The notes below the pieces were generated by a model. That model saw nothing but the letters and a program-made list of their open reading frames with translations, was not told the DNA's origin and did not search any database. From positions 98,653 through 162,652 of the forward strand of contig JAFGUG010000031.1 in the NCBI GenBank assembly GCA_016938655.1: a stretch of 64,000 nt of DNA, read 5' to 3'. Each line of letters starts with the position of its first letter. The stretch's first letter is position 1. The position numbers and the translations under genes were made by a program. Shown here piece by piece: positions 1-8,453 of the stretch. The DNA is from Thiotrichales bacterium. GTDB lineage: Bacteria > Pseudomonadota > Gammaproteobacteria > Thiomicrospirales > Thiomicrospiraceae.

Positions 1-230
1 TAGTGAAAGGGGATGCAAAAGTTGCCGAAATTAGTGCAGCATCCATTCTTGCAAAGGTACATCGTGACCAGCAAATGCTAGATTTAGACGTTTTATACCC
101 AGAATATGGTTTTGCACAGCATAAAGGTTACCCAACGGTAAAACATTTAGCTGCAATTAAGGAGTTTGGCATGATTTCTGGTTACAGAAAGTCATTCAAA
201 CCCATTCGAGAATTGTTGAATCAAAGTTAG
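1..230 (+). CDS. rnhB: Ribonuclease HII, C-terminal part (cut by window edge)
   Basis: RNase HII removes RNA from RNA:DNA hybrids and single ribonucleotides in DNA. Only about the last 75 residues are present; the reading frame is open to the left edge, so the GTG at position 3 is an internal Val codon rather than a start. The piece carries the family's conserved block [20 protein letters not shown], followed by [14 protein letters not shown] and the His/Lys-rich end typical of bacterial RNase HII. The stop codon at 228-230 overlaps the first base of a GCAGGCCTGC palindrome. Family assignment is firm; completeness upstream cannot be judged. Confidence 0.93.
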   Translation, partial: VKGDAKVAEISAASILAKVHRDQQMLDLDVLYPEYGFAQHKGYPTVKHLAAIKEFGMISGYRKSFKPIRELLNQS

Positions 231-240
231 CAGGCCTGCT
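229..240. repeat. HIP-like palindrome copy 1, full 12-mer
   Basis: Perfect AGCAGGCCTGCT, overlapping the rnhB stop codon. First of 30 copies of the CAGGCCTG core in the window; see the finding on the iterated palindrome. Confidence 0.95.
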
Positions 241-345
241 TATTTTCAAAAAAAGCGCTGTATTCATTGGAGAACATCTCGATATTTCGATTTAGCGCTT
301 GGTTAAATCACTCACTTTTCATAAATGGTAGGTTAGGTTTTTACG

Positions 346-1341
346 ATGAGTACCATGTTAGAACAGATTGAAAAAACAGCGCAGTTAAGTAAAAACAATC
401 AAATGAGCTTGATGATATTTCAAGTGCAATTTCCCAGGAACGGATCACATCCGCCTTATTACGGAATGAATGTTTTTAAGGTTCGCGAAGTCCTTGAAGC
501 ACGGGCTTATGATGTTTCCCCTATGCCCGATGCTAACCCATTAATTGAAGGCATGATTGAGTTGCGCGGTGTTTATCTGCCTGTAATCGACCTGCCCAAA
601 TGGATGGGCTTTGATATGACGGATGAAGAGCGAGAAAAATCGATTATTATCGTCTCTGATTTCAGTCATAACTTTGTTGGACTGCGTGTTTCTTATATTC
701 ACGGTGTAGAAGAGAAGGATTGGGCAGAAATTCACCCAGCTGGTAATTACAAGGTAGATGTTAATACCAACCAAATCATTAACCACACCTATTTATCAAA
801 CAGTGATGACCTCTGTTTTATTCTTGATATCGAAAAACTGTTAATTGAAGCAATGCCTACCATGGCTGAAAAAATCTTTGCTTCTGCTAAAGCGGTTGAT
901 CAACGAACACACAGATTTAGTAATGACATCTATGACCGAACTATTTTGTTTGCTGAAGACAGTATGGCCATTCAAAAATACATGGGTATGGTGTTTGATC
1001 AGTTAAATCTCAAGTATTTGGCGTTTGATAATGGACGGTTACTGCTAGATTATGTGGATTCATTAGACAGCTTAGATGAAATATCGATGGTATTTACTGA
1101 TTTAGAGATGCCGGTTGCATCAGGGCACACGGTTATTAAAGAGTTAAAGCTCAGTCCAAAATCACGACATTTACCTATTATTGTGCACACGTCTATGACT
1201 AGCGAAAACAACAGTCGACAAGTCTTAGATATGGGGGCAGATTATTTTATAGGTAAGGTTGATACCGATTTGATTGTTGATACAGTCGCAAAAGTCGATC
1301 ATGTTCTATATGGAACGCCTTTACCAGAAGTTAATATCTAA
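346..1341 (+). CDS. cheV: Chemotaxis coupling protein CheV (CheW domain + receiver)
   Basis: CheV couples methyl-accepting chemoreceptors to the CheA kinase and tunes signalling through a phosphorylatable receiver. The 331 residues split into an N-terminal CheW-like domain (about 20-180, with FKVREVLE and the IELRGVYLPVIDLP stretch) and a C-terminal response-regulator domain (about 198-325). The receiver has its acidic pair in FAEDS near 204-205, the phospho-acceptor D252 in VFTDLEMP and the conserved Lys K304 in GKVD, so it should be phosphorylatable. ATG start at 346. It stands alone: no cheA, cheW or receptor gene is near it. A bidirectional terminator hairpin lies about 55 bp downstream. 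Confidence 0.93.
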   Translation: MSTMLEQIEKTAQLSKNNQMSLMIFQVQFPRNGSHPPYYGMNVFKVREVLEARAYDVSPMPDANPLIEGMIELRGVYLPVIDLPKWMGFDMTDEEREKSIIIVSDFSHNFVGLRVSYIHGVEEKDWAEIHPAGNYKVDVNTNQIINHTYLSNSDDLCFILDIEKLLIEAMPTMAEKIFASAKAVDQRTHRFSNDIYDRTILFAEDSMAIQKYMGMVFDQLNLKYLAFDNGRLLLDYVDSLDSLDEISMVFTDLEMPVASGHTVIKELKLSPKSRHLPIIVHTSMTSENNSRQVLDMGADYFIGKVDTDLIVDTVAKVDHVLYGTPLPEVNI

Positions 1342-1396
1342 AGCCCTATATCTTGGGGCTGTCTAAGTCCCATTAAGTTGACTAAATTGTAGGCAT

Positions 1397-1428
1397 AAAA
1401 AAAGGCGCATGATCAGTGCGCCTTTTTT
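1397..1428. terminator. Bidirectional terminator between cheV and rpmJ-B
   Basis: Stem AAAAAAGGCGCA pairing with TGCGCCTTTTTT around a 7-nt loop; A-run on one side and T-run on the other, so it can end transcription of both convergent genes. Confidence 0.85.
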
Positions 1429-1446
1429 AACTCTAGAGTGTCAATA

Positions 1447-1572
1447 TTAACGTTGACGAGCTTTAAATCTAGGGTTAGTTTTGTTGATTACGTACACTTT
1501 ACCGCGACGTTTAACAACTTGACAGTCTTTATGACGTGTTTTGGCAGATTTTAATGATGATAAGATTTTCAT
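1447..1572 (-). CDS. ykgO: Ribosomal protein bL36, type B (zinc-ligand-free paralogue)
   Basis: A 41-residue basic protein of the 50S subunit, running [20 protein letters not shown], then [21 protein letters not shown]. It matches the type-B L36 family (E. coli YkgO) in length and pattern. Classical L36 binds zinc with three Cys and one His; here only C17 remains and the second position of the usual pair is Asn30, so this is a zinc-independent C-minus form. In many bacteria such paralogues are induced by the Zur repressor on zinc starvation; I do not see a convincing Zur palindrome upstream. Too short for ordinary ORF finding; start ATG is at 1570-1572 on the complementary strand. Compare with the zinc-ligand-poor DksA at 41635-42063. 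Confidence 0.93.
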   Translation of the reverse strand: MKILSSLKSAKTRHKDCQVVKRRGKVYVINKTNPRFKARQR

Positions 1573-1845
1573 TATTTTATTCCATAATTATGGTCGGCTT
1601 TTGTCGAGAGCCGATTGGTTTTAGTTCAAATTTGACGCGGCGTATGTTACTGATAAATAAGCCGCTTGTCTAGTTTAATTGCATTAAAAGCTTAAAAAAT
1701 ACAACATTTAGTAGTCATAGCCGTTTATTAATCTATCCAGCACCTTATCTAGTGTGTATTTAGAACACAATTCAATCCATTCTCAGCTTCCATTCAGTAT
1801 AATTCCAACACTTAAATAAGAACGACCTTTGCCAAGGAAGCCCGC

Positions 1846-3831
1846 ATGTCTGCTAAAAAAAATGTTGCTGAAAAACTGACTGTGGACTTAGTGATGGGAA
1901 AAGACTCAACACTCGCCCAGTATGTTGACGGCTACCAGCCAAGGCAAGCGCAGTTGGATATGGCGCATGAGGTCGCAGAACTGATTGATGATGAAGGGAC
2001 GTTACTTGCTGAAGCGGGAACAGGCACGGGTAAGACCTTTGCTTATTTAGTGCCGGCGCTCCTGTCGGGTAAAAAAATCATCGTATCCACGGCAACTAAA
2101 ACCTTGCAAGAACAGCTGATTCAAAAAGATTTGCCAATGTTATTAAAGGCTTGCAAGGTAAAAGGTAAAGCGCGTTTATTAAAAGGGCGTGATAACTATC
2201 TGTGTCCGCAACGTCTTGAAATTACTGAAACATCAGAGCAACATAGCAAAGAGGACTGGAAAAAGTTAGCAGAAATTCGCCATTGGTCAGAACGCACCAA
2301 GCAAGGTGACCGTGCTGAACTGGAAAGTGTGCCAGAAAACGATCTGATTTGGCGCAAAGTCACTTCAAGACTGGAGTTTTGCCAAGCTGCCGGTTGTCAG
2401 TCCGAATCAGGCTGTTTTTACCCGATTGTTAAAGAACGCGCTGCGGAAGCGCAGGTTTTGGTGGTCAATCACCACCTTTTCTGCGCCGATTTAGCGCTTC
2501 GAGAGCAGGGGTTTGGAGAATTATTACCAGACGCGGACATCTATATTTTCGATGAAGCTCATCAGTTACCTGATATTGCCGCTCAGTTTTTAGGTTTTTC
2601 AATCACGCGTGGTCAACTCGAAGAGTTGGTACGCGATATACGTCAAGCGCAGAAGCAAGAGTCACCTGATAGCCAATCGATCAGTGATTTAGCCACTAAA
2701 TTTGAACTTCAACTCAAAGCCTTAAGCGAACTTTTTGGTAAATGGGACAAGCGTTGGACTTGGGAGCAACTCGAAAACGATAAGCCGTTTAATGAAGCGG
2801 TTAAGATTTTGCGTAATCAACTTGGTTTTTTAGTTGAAAGCTTAAAAGAGATTACTGAAAGAGGTAAGCAGATAAGTGCGGTTTATAAACGTGCTAAGGA
2901 CTTTGAGTCTCAATTTACCGAATGGATGAAGCAAACCTCTGAAAATAAAATTCGTTGGGTAGAAACGTCACAAGCACGCTTTAAGTTTAACTTAACCCCC
3001 TTGAGCGTTGCAGGCCCTTTTAGCCGACAACGTGAGGAAATTGGTGGTGCTTGGTTGTTCACTTCGGCCACACTCAGTGTTCGTGATAATTTTGATTATT
3101 TTGCACATCGTTTAGGCTTAGGTGATGCCAAAACCAGTCGCTGGCCAAGCCCGTTTGACTACCAAACTCAAGGGGTGATTTACCACCCGGTTGGTTTGCC
3201 AGAACCCCGAAGTCCAGACTATGTCAAAATTTGTTTACGTGCGGCTTGGCCGTTGCTTAAGGCCAGTGAAGGTCGAGCCTTTATGTTGTTTACCAGTCAT
3301 CGAGCTTTACAAGAAGCGCATGCGATATTAAAGCAACATTGGCAAGGACCACTACTTGTGCAGGGTGACCAACCTAAATTGACGTTGTTATCCGAATTTA
3401 AAAAACAGGACAATGTCATACTTTTGGGTACCAGTAGCTTCTGGGAGGGCGTGGATGTTAAAGGCGAAGACTTACAGTTGGTGATCATTGATCGAATACC
3501 ATTTTCTCCGCCAGATGACCCAATTGTACAAGCGCGAGAAGCGTTTTTAAAAGAGAAAGGGTTGAATGGGTTTGTGCATTTTCAACTGCCTGAAGCGGTG
3601 ATGGCAATGAAGCAAGGCGCTGGACGCTTAATTCGTGATGTCACTGATACCGGTGTTTTAATGCTTTGTGATCCACGTTTAAGTGGAAAGCAATATGGTT
3701 CAGTTATTCGAGCCAGTTTACCGGATTTTCCTTGGGTATATGAGGCAGATCAAGCGATAGAAAAATTGACGGCCAGCAGCAAGGGTAAATTAGATAAAGC
3801 ATCTGTTAAATCCAATAAGCTGAATGAGTAA
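1846..3831 (+). CDS. yoaA: YoaA/DinG-family iron-sulfur DNA helicase
   Basis: XPD-like 5'-3' helicase of superfamily 2 involved in repair of damaged or stalled replication forks. The 661-residue protein has a Walker A motif AEAGTGTGKT (55-64), the four cysteines expected for a 4Fe-4S cluster (C120, C179, C184, C190), a DEAH box near 236-239 and a C-terminal motif VI region QGAGRLIRD. Length and the opening VDGYQPRQAQLDMA fit E. coli YoaA more closely than DinG. ATG at 1846 follows AAGGAAG by about 6 nt. The next gene is tsaB, the same neighbour as in E. coli, which supports the YoaA assignment. Confidence 0.9.
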   Translation: MSAKKNVAEKLTVDLVMGKDSTLAQYVDGYQPRQAQLDMAHEVAELIDDEGTLLAEAGTGTGKTFAYLVPALLSGKKIIVSTATKTLQEQLIQKDLPMLLKACKVKGKARLLKGRDNYLCPQRLEITETSEQHSKEDWKKLAEIRHWSERTKQGDRAELESVPENDLIWRKVTSRLEFCQAAGCQSESGCFYPIVKERAAEAQVLVVNHHLFCADLALREQGFGELLPDADIYIFDEAHQLPDIAAQFLGFSITRGQLEELVRDIRQAQKQESPDSQSISDLATKFELQLKALSELFGKWDKRWTWEQLENDKPFNEAVKILRNQLGFLVESLKEITERGKQISAVYKRAKDFESQFTEWMKQTSENKIRWVETSQARFKFNLTPLSVAGPFSRQREEIGGAWLFTSATLSVRDNFDYFAHRLGLGDAKTSRWPSPFDYQTQGVIYHPVGLPEPRSPDYVKICLRAAWPLLKASEGRAFMLFTSHRALQEAHAILKQHWQGPLLVQGDQPKLTLLSEFKKQDNVILLGTSSFWEGVDVKGEDLQLVIIDRIPFSPPDDPIVQAREAFLKEKGLNGFVHFQLPEAVMAMKQGAGRLIRDVTDTGVLMLCDPRLSGKQYGSVIRASLPDFPWVYEADQAIEKLTASSKGKLDKASVKSNKLNE

Positions 3832-3920
3832 CGTTTCAGCAGGCCATGGCTTGCCATCGATACGATTAAAATTTACTATCCAATTACTTATTAAAAAAGA
3901 CTTAAATTAAGAACTCGTTT

Positions 3921-4640
3921 ATGAAAACCATTTTAGCGATTGAAACTTCAACGGCAGCTTGCTCCGTAGCTTTGTCTTACCAAGGTGACCTATTCCATAT
4001 TTTTGAGATGTTACCGCAACGCCATGCGCATCGTGTATTGGAGATGGTTGACGAGGTTTTACAGCAAGCAAAGATCACCGATGCCGATATAGAACTTTTA
4101 GCTTACGGTGAGGGGCCTGGCGCCTTTACTGGGATTCGAATTGCCACGGGCGTGATCCAAGGCTTGGCGTTAGGTTGGAATAAACCTGTGATTGCGACTT
4201 CATCGCTTGAAGCCATGGCGTTTTCTGGATTAACTAAAGTCTTACAGGCGAATCAAGAGCAACCTCCGCAAACAATTAATTGGGTTGCTCTCATGGATGC
4301 AAGAATGAACGAAATTTATTGGCAAGCGGGGACTTACTGTACTCAAACACATGCATGGAAGGCAGGAGCAGCAGAACTTTTATCAGAAGAGGGTATCAAA
4401 GCACGTTTAGCTGAGAATGCGTTTTATGTAATTGGCGATATTGATCAAGCCTATCCAGATTTGGTAAATAAGATTGTTCATTGGCATCACCGCTTACCTT
4501 CAGCAAAAGCCGTGGTTCAGCTTGCAGGAAAGCAATTACAAAAGGCTAAATACCTATCTGAACACATTCCAGTACCGGTTTATTTACGCAATAATGTTGC
4601 TGAAACGACTGCTCAAAGAGCCGCCAAAAAAGGTAATTGA
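3921..4640 (+). CDS. tsaB: tRNA t6A biosynthesis protein TsaB
   Basis: TsaB (YeaZ) is the scaffold partner of TsaD in making N6-threonylcarbamoyladenosine at A37 of ANN-decoding tRNAs. It belongs to the ASKHA fold; the first residues LAIETSTAACSVAL, the GEGPGAFTGIRIATGVIQGLA segment (split family motif GPGSFTGLRIG) and the SSLEAMA stretch are diagnostic. At 239 residues it has the usual length of the gammaproteobacterial protein. It lacks the metal-binding histidines of TsaD, as expected. It follows yoaA in the same direction after an 89-bp gap. Confidence 0.93.
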   Translation: MKTILAIETSTAACSVALSYQGDLFHIFEMLPQRHAHRVLEMVDEVLQQAKITDADIELLAYGEGPGAFTGIRIATGVIQGLALGWNKPVIATSSLEAMAFSGLTKVLQANQEQPPQTINWVALMDARMNEIYWQAGTYCTQTHAWKAGAAELLSEEGIKARLAENAFYVIGDIDQAYPDLVNKIVHWHHRLPSAKAVVQLAGKQLQKAKYLSEHIPVPVYLRNNVAETTAQRAAKKGN

Positions 4641-4757
4641 TAACGGTTTTGGTTTAGGTTGTAAAAAATGCATGGAGCTGCTTAAAATTTAAGCAGATTA
4701 AGAGAACATTAAGACTTTATTACACTTTTAGGTGTTTACCATTGTTTACGCACAATC

Positions 4758-4780
4758 TTATCCACAGCAAATGTGGAAAA
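4758..4780. promoter_or_regulatory. Pair of inverted DnaA-box-like sites
   Basis: TTATCCACA (4758-4766) is a perfect consensus DnaA box; 5 bp later TGTGGAAAA (4772-4780) is the same type of site inverted, with one or two deviations. They sit in the tsaB-uspA gap, 45 bp before the uspA start. They may titrate DnaA or regulate uspA; there is no dnaA, dnaN or AT-rich unwinding region nearby, so this is not proposed as an origin. Confidence 0.45.
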
Positions 4781-4824
4781 CAATCTGCCTACTTTTGAGC
4801 AGGATTTGAATTAAGGAGTTTTGC

Positions 4825-5283
4825 ATGCAACCTTATCAATCGATATTAGTGGCCGTTGATTTTTCGGGACACTCTGAACGGGCTTTATTACGTGGGGTTG
4901 AGCTTGCTAAACAGACTGGGGCAAGCATTCAGGTTTTGCATGTGATGGAGTTGCCAACCTATCCCATTTTAGAGGACATAGCCGTTTTGGGTTTGCCAGG
5001 TGTCTGGGATGCAGAAATCACGGAACAGGTGAGTACACAGTCAAAAAAACGGCTTAACGCAATGTTGTTACAATCGGGTTTGGAATTAGAGCAGGGTAAC
5101 CTGCTTGTGGGTATTGCTAAGCACGAAATCTTGGATTATTCGCAACACATCGCTGCCGATTTGATTGTGATAGGCAGCCATGGTGTTCATGGTTTTAGCA
5201 AGAGACTTGGTTCCACTGTGGATAATGTATTGCATCTGGCAACCTGCGATGTCTTAACGGTTCGCTTGAATAATGAATCATAA
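4825..5283 (+). CDS. Universal stress protein, UspA family
   Basis: A single-domain cytoplasmic Usp protein of 152 residues. The C-terminal nucleotide-binding signature G-2x-G-9x-G-S/T is visible as GSHGVHGFSKRLGSTVDNV, so it belongs to the ATP-binding Usp class. N-terminal SILVAVDFSGHSERAL is the usual beta1/P-loop-like start. Start ATG at 4825 follows AAGGAG by 8 nt. Role in the cell is stress resistance of unknown mechanism. The two DnaA-box-like sites upstream are unusual. Which Usp paralogue it is cannot be told. Confidence 0.9.
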   Translation: MQPYQSILVAVDFSGHSERALLRGVELAKQTGASIQVLHVMELPTYPILEDIAVLGLPGVWDAEITEQVSTQSKKRLNAMLLQSGLELEQGNLLVGIAKHEILDYSQHIAADLIVIGSHGVHGFSKRLGSTVDNVLHLATCDVLTVRLNNES

Positions 5284-5318
5284 AATAGAAACGTCTAAAT
5301 AAAAAATAGGTTTATTGA

Positions 5319-6164
5319 ATGTTAAAGAATGTAAGTTGGTTAAAAGCAGCAGGCCTGTTGATTTTGATGCTGAGTGTGACACAAGGTGTTAAAGCCAGTG
5401 ATTTTGTTAAAGGTGAAACGGTGTTTGTGGCCTTTCCAGCCACCAATATTAAAGATGACGCCTTTATTATTGGTAAAGTTACCGCCATAACTGACAAGGG
5501 TGATTACCAAGTTGCCGTTTTAGATTATGTTGAAGGTCACGATTATGGATCATCTTGTGTGCCCATCAGTAAATATGAAACTACCGATCAAGGCATGGGA
5601 AATGGCTGGGAAATCTGGACTGACACCACTAAATTAGATACTCAGCAACTTGAATATGTCGTGCCCAAAGAAAAGGTACTTAAGTTGGCATACGGTAAGT
5701 TATTTTTTGTTGAACGAAATAACGTGTTTATTGTGTTTGGGCGTTGGAAATCGGATGCCCCTGTTTTAACGTTAGACCGACTGGATCAAGCAATCAGTCA
5801 GGCAAAGTCAGCAGGCCTGTCAGAAATGCAACCGGCATTTGAATTAGCCAAGTTGCATCGCCAAAGTTATTACGGTGACTTTGAACGTCCTTTAATGCCT
5901 TATGAAAGCATTGCGCCGCTTAATAAAGCGTTAAAAACGGTTCTAGAGTATTTAGCCGCGGATCCAAGATTAGAAGCCTTATGGCGTGCAAACCCACGAG
6001 ATTGGAAAGCGATCAGCGAAACGACAAAACATTATTTCTTAGTGGAAGCGATTGATAAACTGGTAAGGGATGCCAAAAATGCAATTTATGAGGAAGGAGT
6101 AGAGCAGGCCGATGCAACCAGTTTGGCGGAATTGAAAGAGCGGTTAAGTATCTTAAAACGCTAA
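5319..6164 (+). CDS. Exported protein of unknown function
   Basis: I do not recognise this 281-residue protein. It starts with a clear Sec signal peptide (basic MLKNVSWLK, hydrophobic AAGLLILMLSV, probable cleavage after VKA-S near residue 26), so the mature protein is periplasmic. The first half (about 28-125) is rich in beta-type residues with a single Cys (in SSCVPISKY), and reads like a small beta-barrel/SH3-like module; the second half (about 150-281) is mostly amphipathic helix. No catalytic motif is visible. It lies 35 bp after uspA and may share its transcript. Two palindrome copies fall inside it, one encoding part of the signal peptide (AGLL). Confidence 0.8.
   Translation: MLKNVSWLKAAGLLILMLSVTQGVKASDFVKGETVFVAFPATNIKDDAFIIGKVTAITDKGDYQVAVLDYVEGHDYGSSCVPISKYETTDQGMGNGWEIWTDTTKLDTQQLEYVVPKEKVLKLAYGKLFFVERNNVFIVFGRWKSDAPVLTLDRLDQAISQAKSAGLSEMQPAFELAKLHRQSYYGDFERPLMPYESIAPLNKALKTVLEYLAADPRLEALWRANPRDWKAISETTKHYFLVEAIDKLVRDAKNAIYEEGVEQADATSLAELKERLSILKR
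5349..5358. repeat. HIP-like palindrome copy 2 (9 of 10)
   Basis: GCAGGCCTGT; core CAGGCCTG intact; read as Ala-Gly-Leu in the signal peptide of the unknown exported protein. Confidence 0.85.
5811..5820. repeat. HIP-like palindrome copy 3 (9 of 10)
   Basis: GCAGGCCTGT; core intact; read as Ala-Gly-Leu in the same unknown exported protein. Confidence 0.85.
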
Positions 6165-6184
6165 TTAAATTAAAAATTAACCAA

Positions 6185-6213
6185 AAAAAGAGGGATGTGA
6201 TATCCCTCTTTTT
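6185..6213. terminator. Bidirectional terminator
   Basis: Stem AAAAAGAGGGAT with ATCCCTCTTTTT around a 5-nt loop; serves the exported-protein gene and the convergent cytochrome gene. Confidence 0.9.
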
Positions 6214-6242
6214 TTTTATTTAAAACGTGTTTTAACTGCGTT

Positions 6243-6527
6243 CTACATTGGGTGCTTGTAGTACTCTTTATTTAAATATTCTGCCAGCTGTTCAACTTCG
6301 TCTTCAAAAAAACCAGCATTTAAGTTGTCGTTACAAAATTGAACCATCTTAACCAGTTTTGGGTAAGTATCGGTTTTAGAAGGGTCGTAAGGTTTTGCCG
6401 CATGACATTTCATGCAATCGGCTTGTTCGTGAAGCGCCTTACCAGGCATCTCTGAAGCCACTGCAGCTTGGCTCATAAATACGCTTAAAGCTAAACCGGT
6501 AAAAACCATTGAGAATCGTTTTTTCAT
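6243..6527 (-). CDS. Small periplasmic monohaem c-type cytochrome
   Basis: A 94-residue precursor with a Sec signal peptide (MKKRFSMVFTGLALSVF..., probable cleavage around residue 25). One covalent-haem motif CMKCH is at 38-42. Candidate distal ligands are Met residues further on (M61, M94); the C-terminal helix EDEVEQLAEYLNKEYY resembles the last helix of class I cytochromes c. It is likely an electron carrier in the periplasm. It is transcribed alone, divergently from ycaO, and no oxidase or dehydrogenase partner is adjacent. Confidence 0.85.
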   Translation of the reverse strand: MKKRFSMVFTGLALSVFMSQAAVASEMPGKALHEQADCMKCHAAKPYDPSKTDTYPKLVKMVQFCNDNLNAGFFEDEVEQLAEYLNKEYYKHPM

Positions 6528-6687
6528 AAAAGCTCCATACTGTTTTGATTTGATTACAACATGATTTATTCTACTGATTTCAAAATAAATAAATACTAAT
6601 TTAATTTATTGATACATAACAAAATTTATATCGACATTTACTGATATTAGTTGATACTGAGCATCCCATTAACCTAAGGAATTATTC

Positions 6688-8403
6688 ATGATTGAAGTCA
6701 CATATATCAAAGGCAAAGACGCCTGTTTAGAAGACTCTATTTCACGTATGCAAACCATACTCAAAAAAGCGGGGTTTGATATTGTGGAAGCGTCTTGGCT
6801 TAATCCTGTCCCGAGCGTCTTTTCGGTGCACATTCATGATAAAAATTGTCCGGGGTTATTTACTAATGGTAAAGGCACCAGTCGTAAATCGACGTTAGCG
6901 AGTGCGTTAGGTGAGTTTTTAGAACGCCTTTCAACCAACTATTTTTTCTCAGATTATTGGTTAGAGTCACACTTTAGAGCCTGTGATGCGACCTGGCTCT
7001 ATTATCCTGATGAAAAACAGTTTGCCTTAAGTGATTTTAACCAGTGTCTTACCCCTGAATTGTGGGCGTTTTACGATAACCAGAACACTTATCAGCCAGA
7101 AGATCTATTGGGGTTTAACGACAGCGCTGATGTGATTCGAACCTTGCCACTTATTGCACAAAAAACCGGTGAAACCGTGTACTTTCCAATGAGCCTCTTC
7201 AGTAACCTGTATGCCAGTAATGGGCTTTCTGCCGGTAATACGTTTTTAGAAGCGCAGGTGCAAGGGTTGTCTGAGGTCTTTGAACGTTGGGTTAAAAACA
7301 AAATTATGCGTGAAAACTTGTGCTTGCCAGAGGTGCCTGACGAGGTGGTGAATCAATTTAAAGACGTCGTTGCCGCGCGTGATGCGCTCATTAAAGAGGG
7401 CATTGAACTTTCTATTCGCGATGCCTCTTTAGGCGGACAGTTCCCGGTTATTAACGTGACGTTGTTTGAACAAAAAACCGGGCGTTGTTTTGCCTCTTTT
7501 GGTGCGCACCCGATTTTTGAAGTGGCCTTAGAACGCACCTTAACAGAATCTTTGCAAGGCAGACAACTCGGCAACCTGGACGGATTTCAAACCCCTGTGT
7601 TTGATGAGGATGCGGTGGCTGAAGATGAAAACATTGAAAACCATTTTATTGACTCGAGCGGCTTGATTCATGCGCGTTTTGTGTCAAGTGAATTTGATTA
7701 TGAGTTTGTGCATTGGGATTTCTCAGGCTCAACCGAGTCTCAATGGCAAAAGTTAGTTGAACTGGTTCACCAACAACAAACCGATGTATATGTCGCACAG
7801 TATGGACACTATGATTTTCCAACCTGCCGTCTAGTGGTGCCAGGCATGTCTGAAATCTATCCGTGTGAAGAGTTGACTGAGAGCAACCAGAATATTGGTC
7901 GAGCATTGCGTGACCATTTAATTGCCCTCACCGAAGACTCGGACTTTAACGGCTGTTTAGAAGAGGTTGATGCTCTTGGCTTGAGTGAGCACCAAGGTGT
8001 GGCATCATTGATAGGTTTGATGCCAGATCCGGGCAGTTTTTGGTCACAAATCCAAGTGTCAGATTTACGTTTTTGGTTGGCTTTAGCCGCCGGCGAGCAT
8101 GAAACTGCCCTTGAAGCATTACAAGAAGCACTGTATTTTGTGGATGCAACCAGTGAGCGCGGGGTGCGTTACAAAGCATTTGAATATGCGTTAGAAATGC
8201 GATTAGCCAATCAGGTGTGTAAAACCTCACTAACAACCCTTTTTGGTGAAGCGTTAAGCGCTAAAGTTTGGTTGGGAGTGGCGCAGGAAGAGCTGTTTTT
8301 TGGTGCAGAAATCGGACTTGATATTTTTACGAGTTCGCAGCGTCATCAAGCGATGCTGTCCATTTATGACATGAGTCGAGAGGTTAAACGTTTAAAAGCA
8401 TAA
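6688..8403 (+). CDS. ycaO: YcaO-domain protein, RimO accessory factor type
   Basis: ATP-dependent cyclodehydratase-fold protein; in E. coli YcaO assists RimO in beta-methylthiolation of ribosomal protein S12. The 571 residues align end to end by eye with E. coli YcaO (586): IKGKDACLEDSISRMQ, ASWLNPVPSVFSVHI, FTNGKGTSRKSTLASALGE, NGLSAGNTFLEAQVQGLSEV and FASFGAHP are all there, as is the C-terminal helical extension of that subfamily. It is therefore the housekeeping type and not a peptide-natural-product YcaO. Start ATG at 6688 follows AAGGA. No precursor peptide or rimO gene is close. Confidence 0.92.
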   Translation: MIEVTYIKGKDACLEDSISRMQTILKKAGFDIVEASWLNPVPSVFSVHIHDKNCPGLFTNGKGTSRKSTLASALGEFLERLSTNYFFSDYWLESHFRACDATWLYYPDEKQFALSDFNQCLTPELWAFYDNQNTYQPEDLLGFNDSADVIRTLPLIAQKTGETVYFPMSLFSNLYASNGLSAGNTFLEAQVQGLSEVFERWVKNKIMRENLCLPEVPDEVVNQFKDVVAARDALIKEGIELSIRDASLGGQFPVINVTLFEQKTGRCFASFGAHPIFEVALERTLTESLQGRQLGNLDGFQTPVFDEDAVAEDENIENHFIDSSGLIHARFVSSEFDYEFVHWDFSGSTESQWQKLVELVHQQQTDVYVAQYGHYDFPTCRLVVPGMSEIYPCEELTESNQNIGRALRDHLIALTEDSDFNGCLEEVDALGLSEHQGVASLIGLMPDPGSFWSQIQVSDLRFWLALAAGEHETALEALQEALYFVDATSERGVRYKAFEYALEMRLANQVCKTSLTTLFGEALSAKVWLGVAQEELFFGAEIGLDIFTSSQRHQAMLSIYDMSREVKRLKA

Positions 8404-8412
8404 TTTAAAACG

Positions 8413-8443
8413 CTGCCTACCTAAACGCTAAACGGGCAGGCAG
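8413..8443. terminator. Weak terminator-like hairpin
   Basis: CTGCCT pairs with AGGCAG across a 19-nt loop between convergent ycaO and the DUF481 gene. No T-run follows, so its role is uncertain. Confidence 0.35.
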
Positions 8444-8453
8444 AGTCGTCAAG

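Noticed and set aside
4758..4780. Replication origin at the DnaA-box pair
   Set aside because: Only two boxes, no AT-rich 13-mers, and no dnaA, dnaN, gyrB or mnmG nearby.
6688..8403. YcaO as part of a peptide natural-product cluster
   Set aside because: It matches E. coli YcaO along its whole length; no precursor peptide, dehydrogenase or transporter is adjacent.
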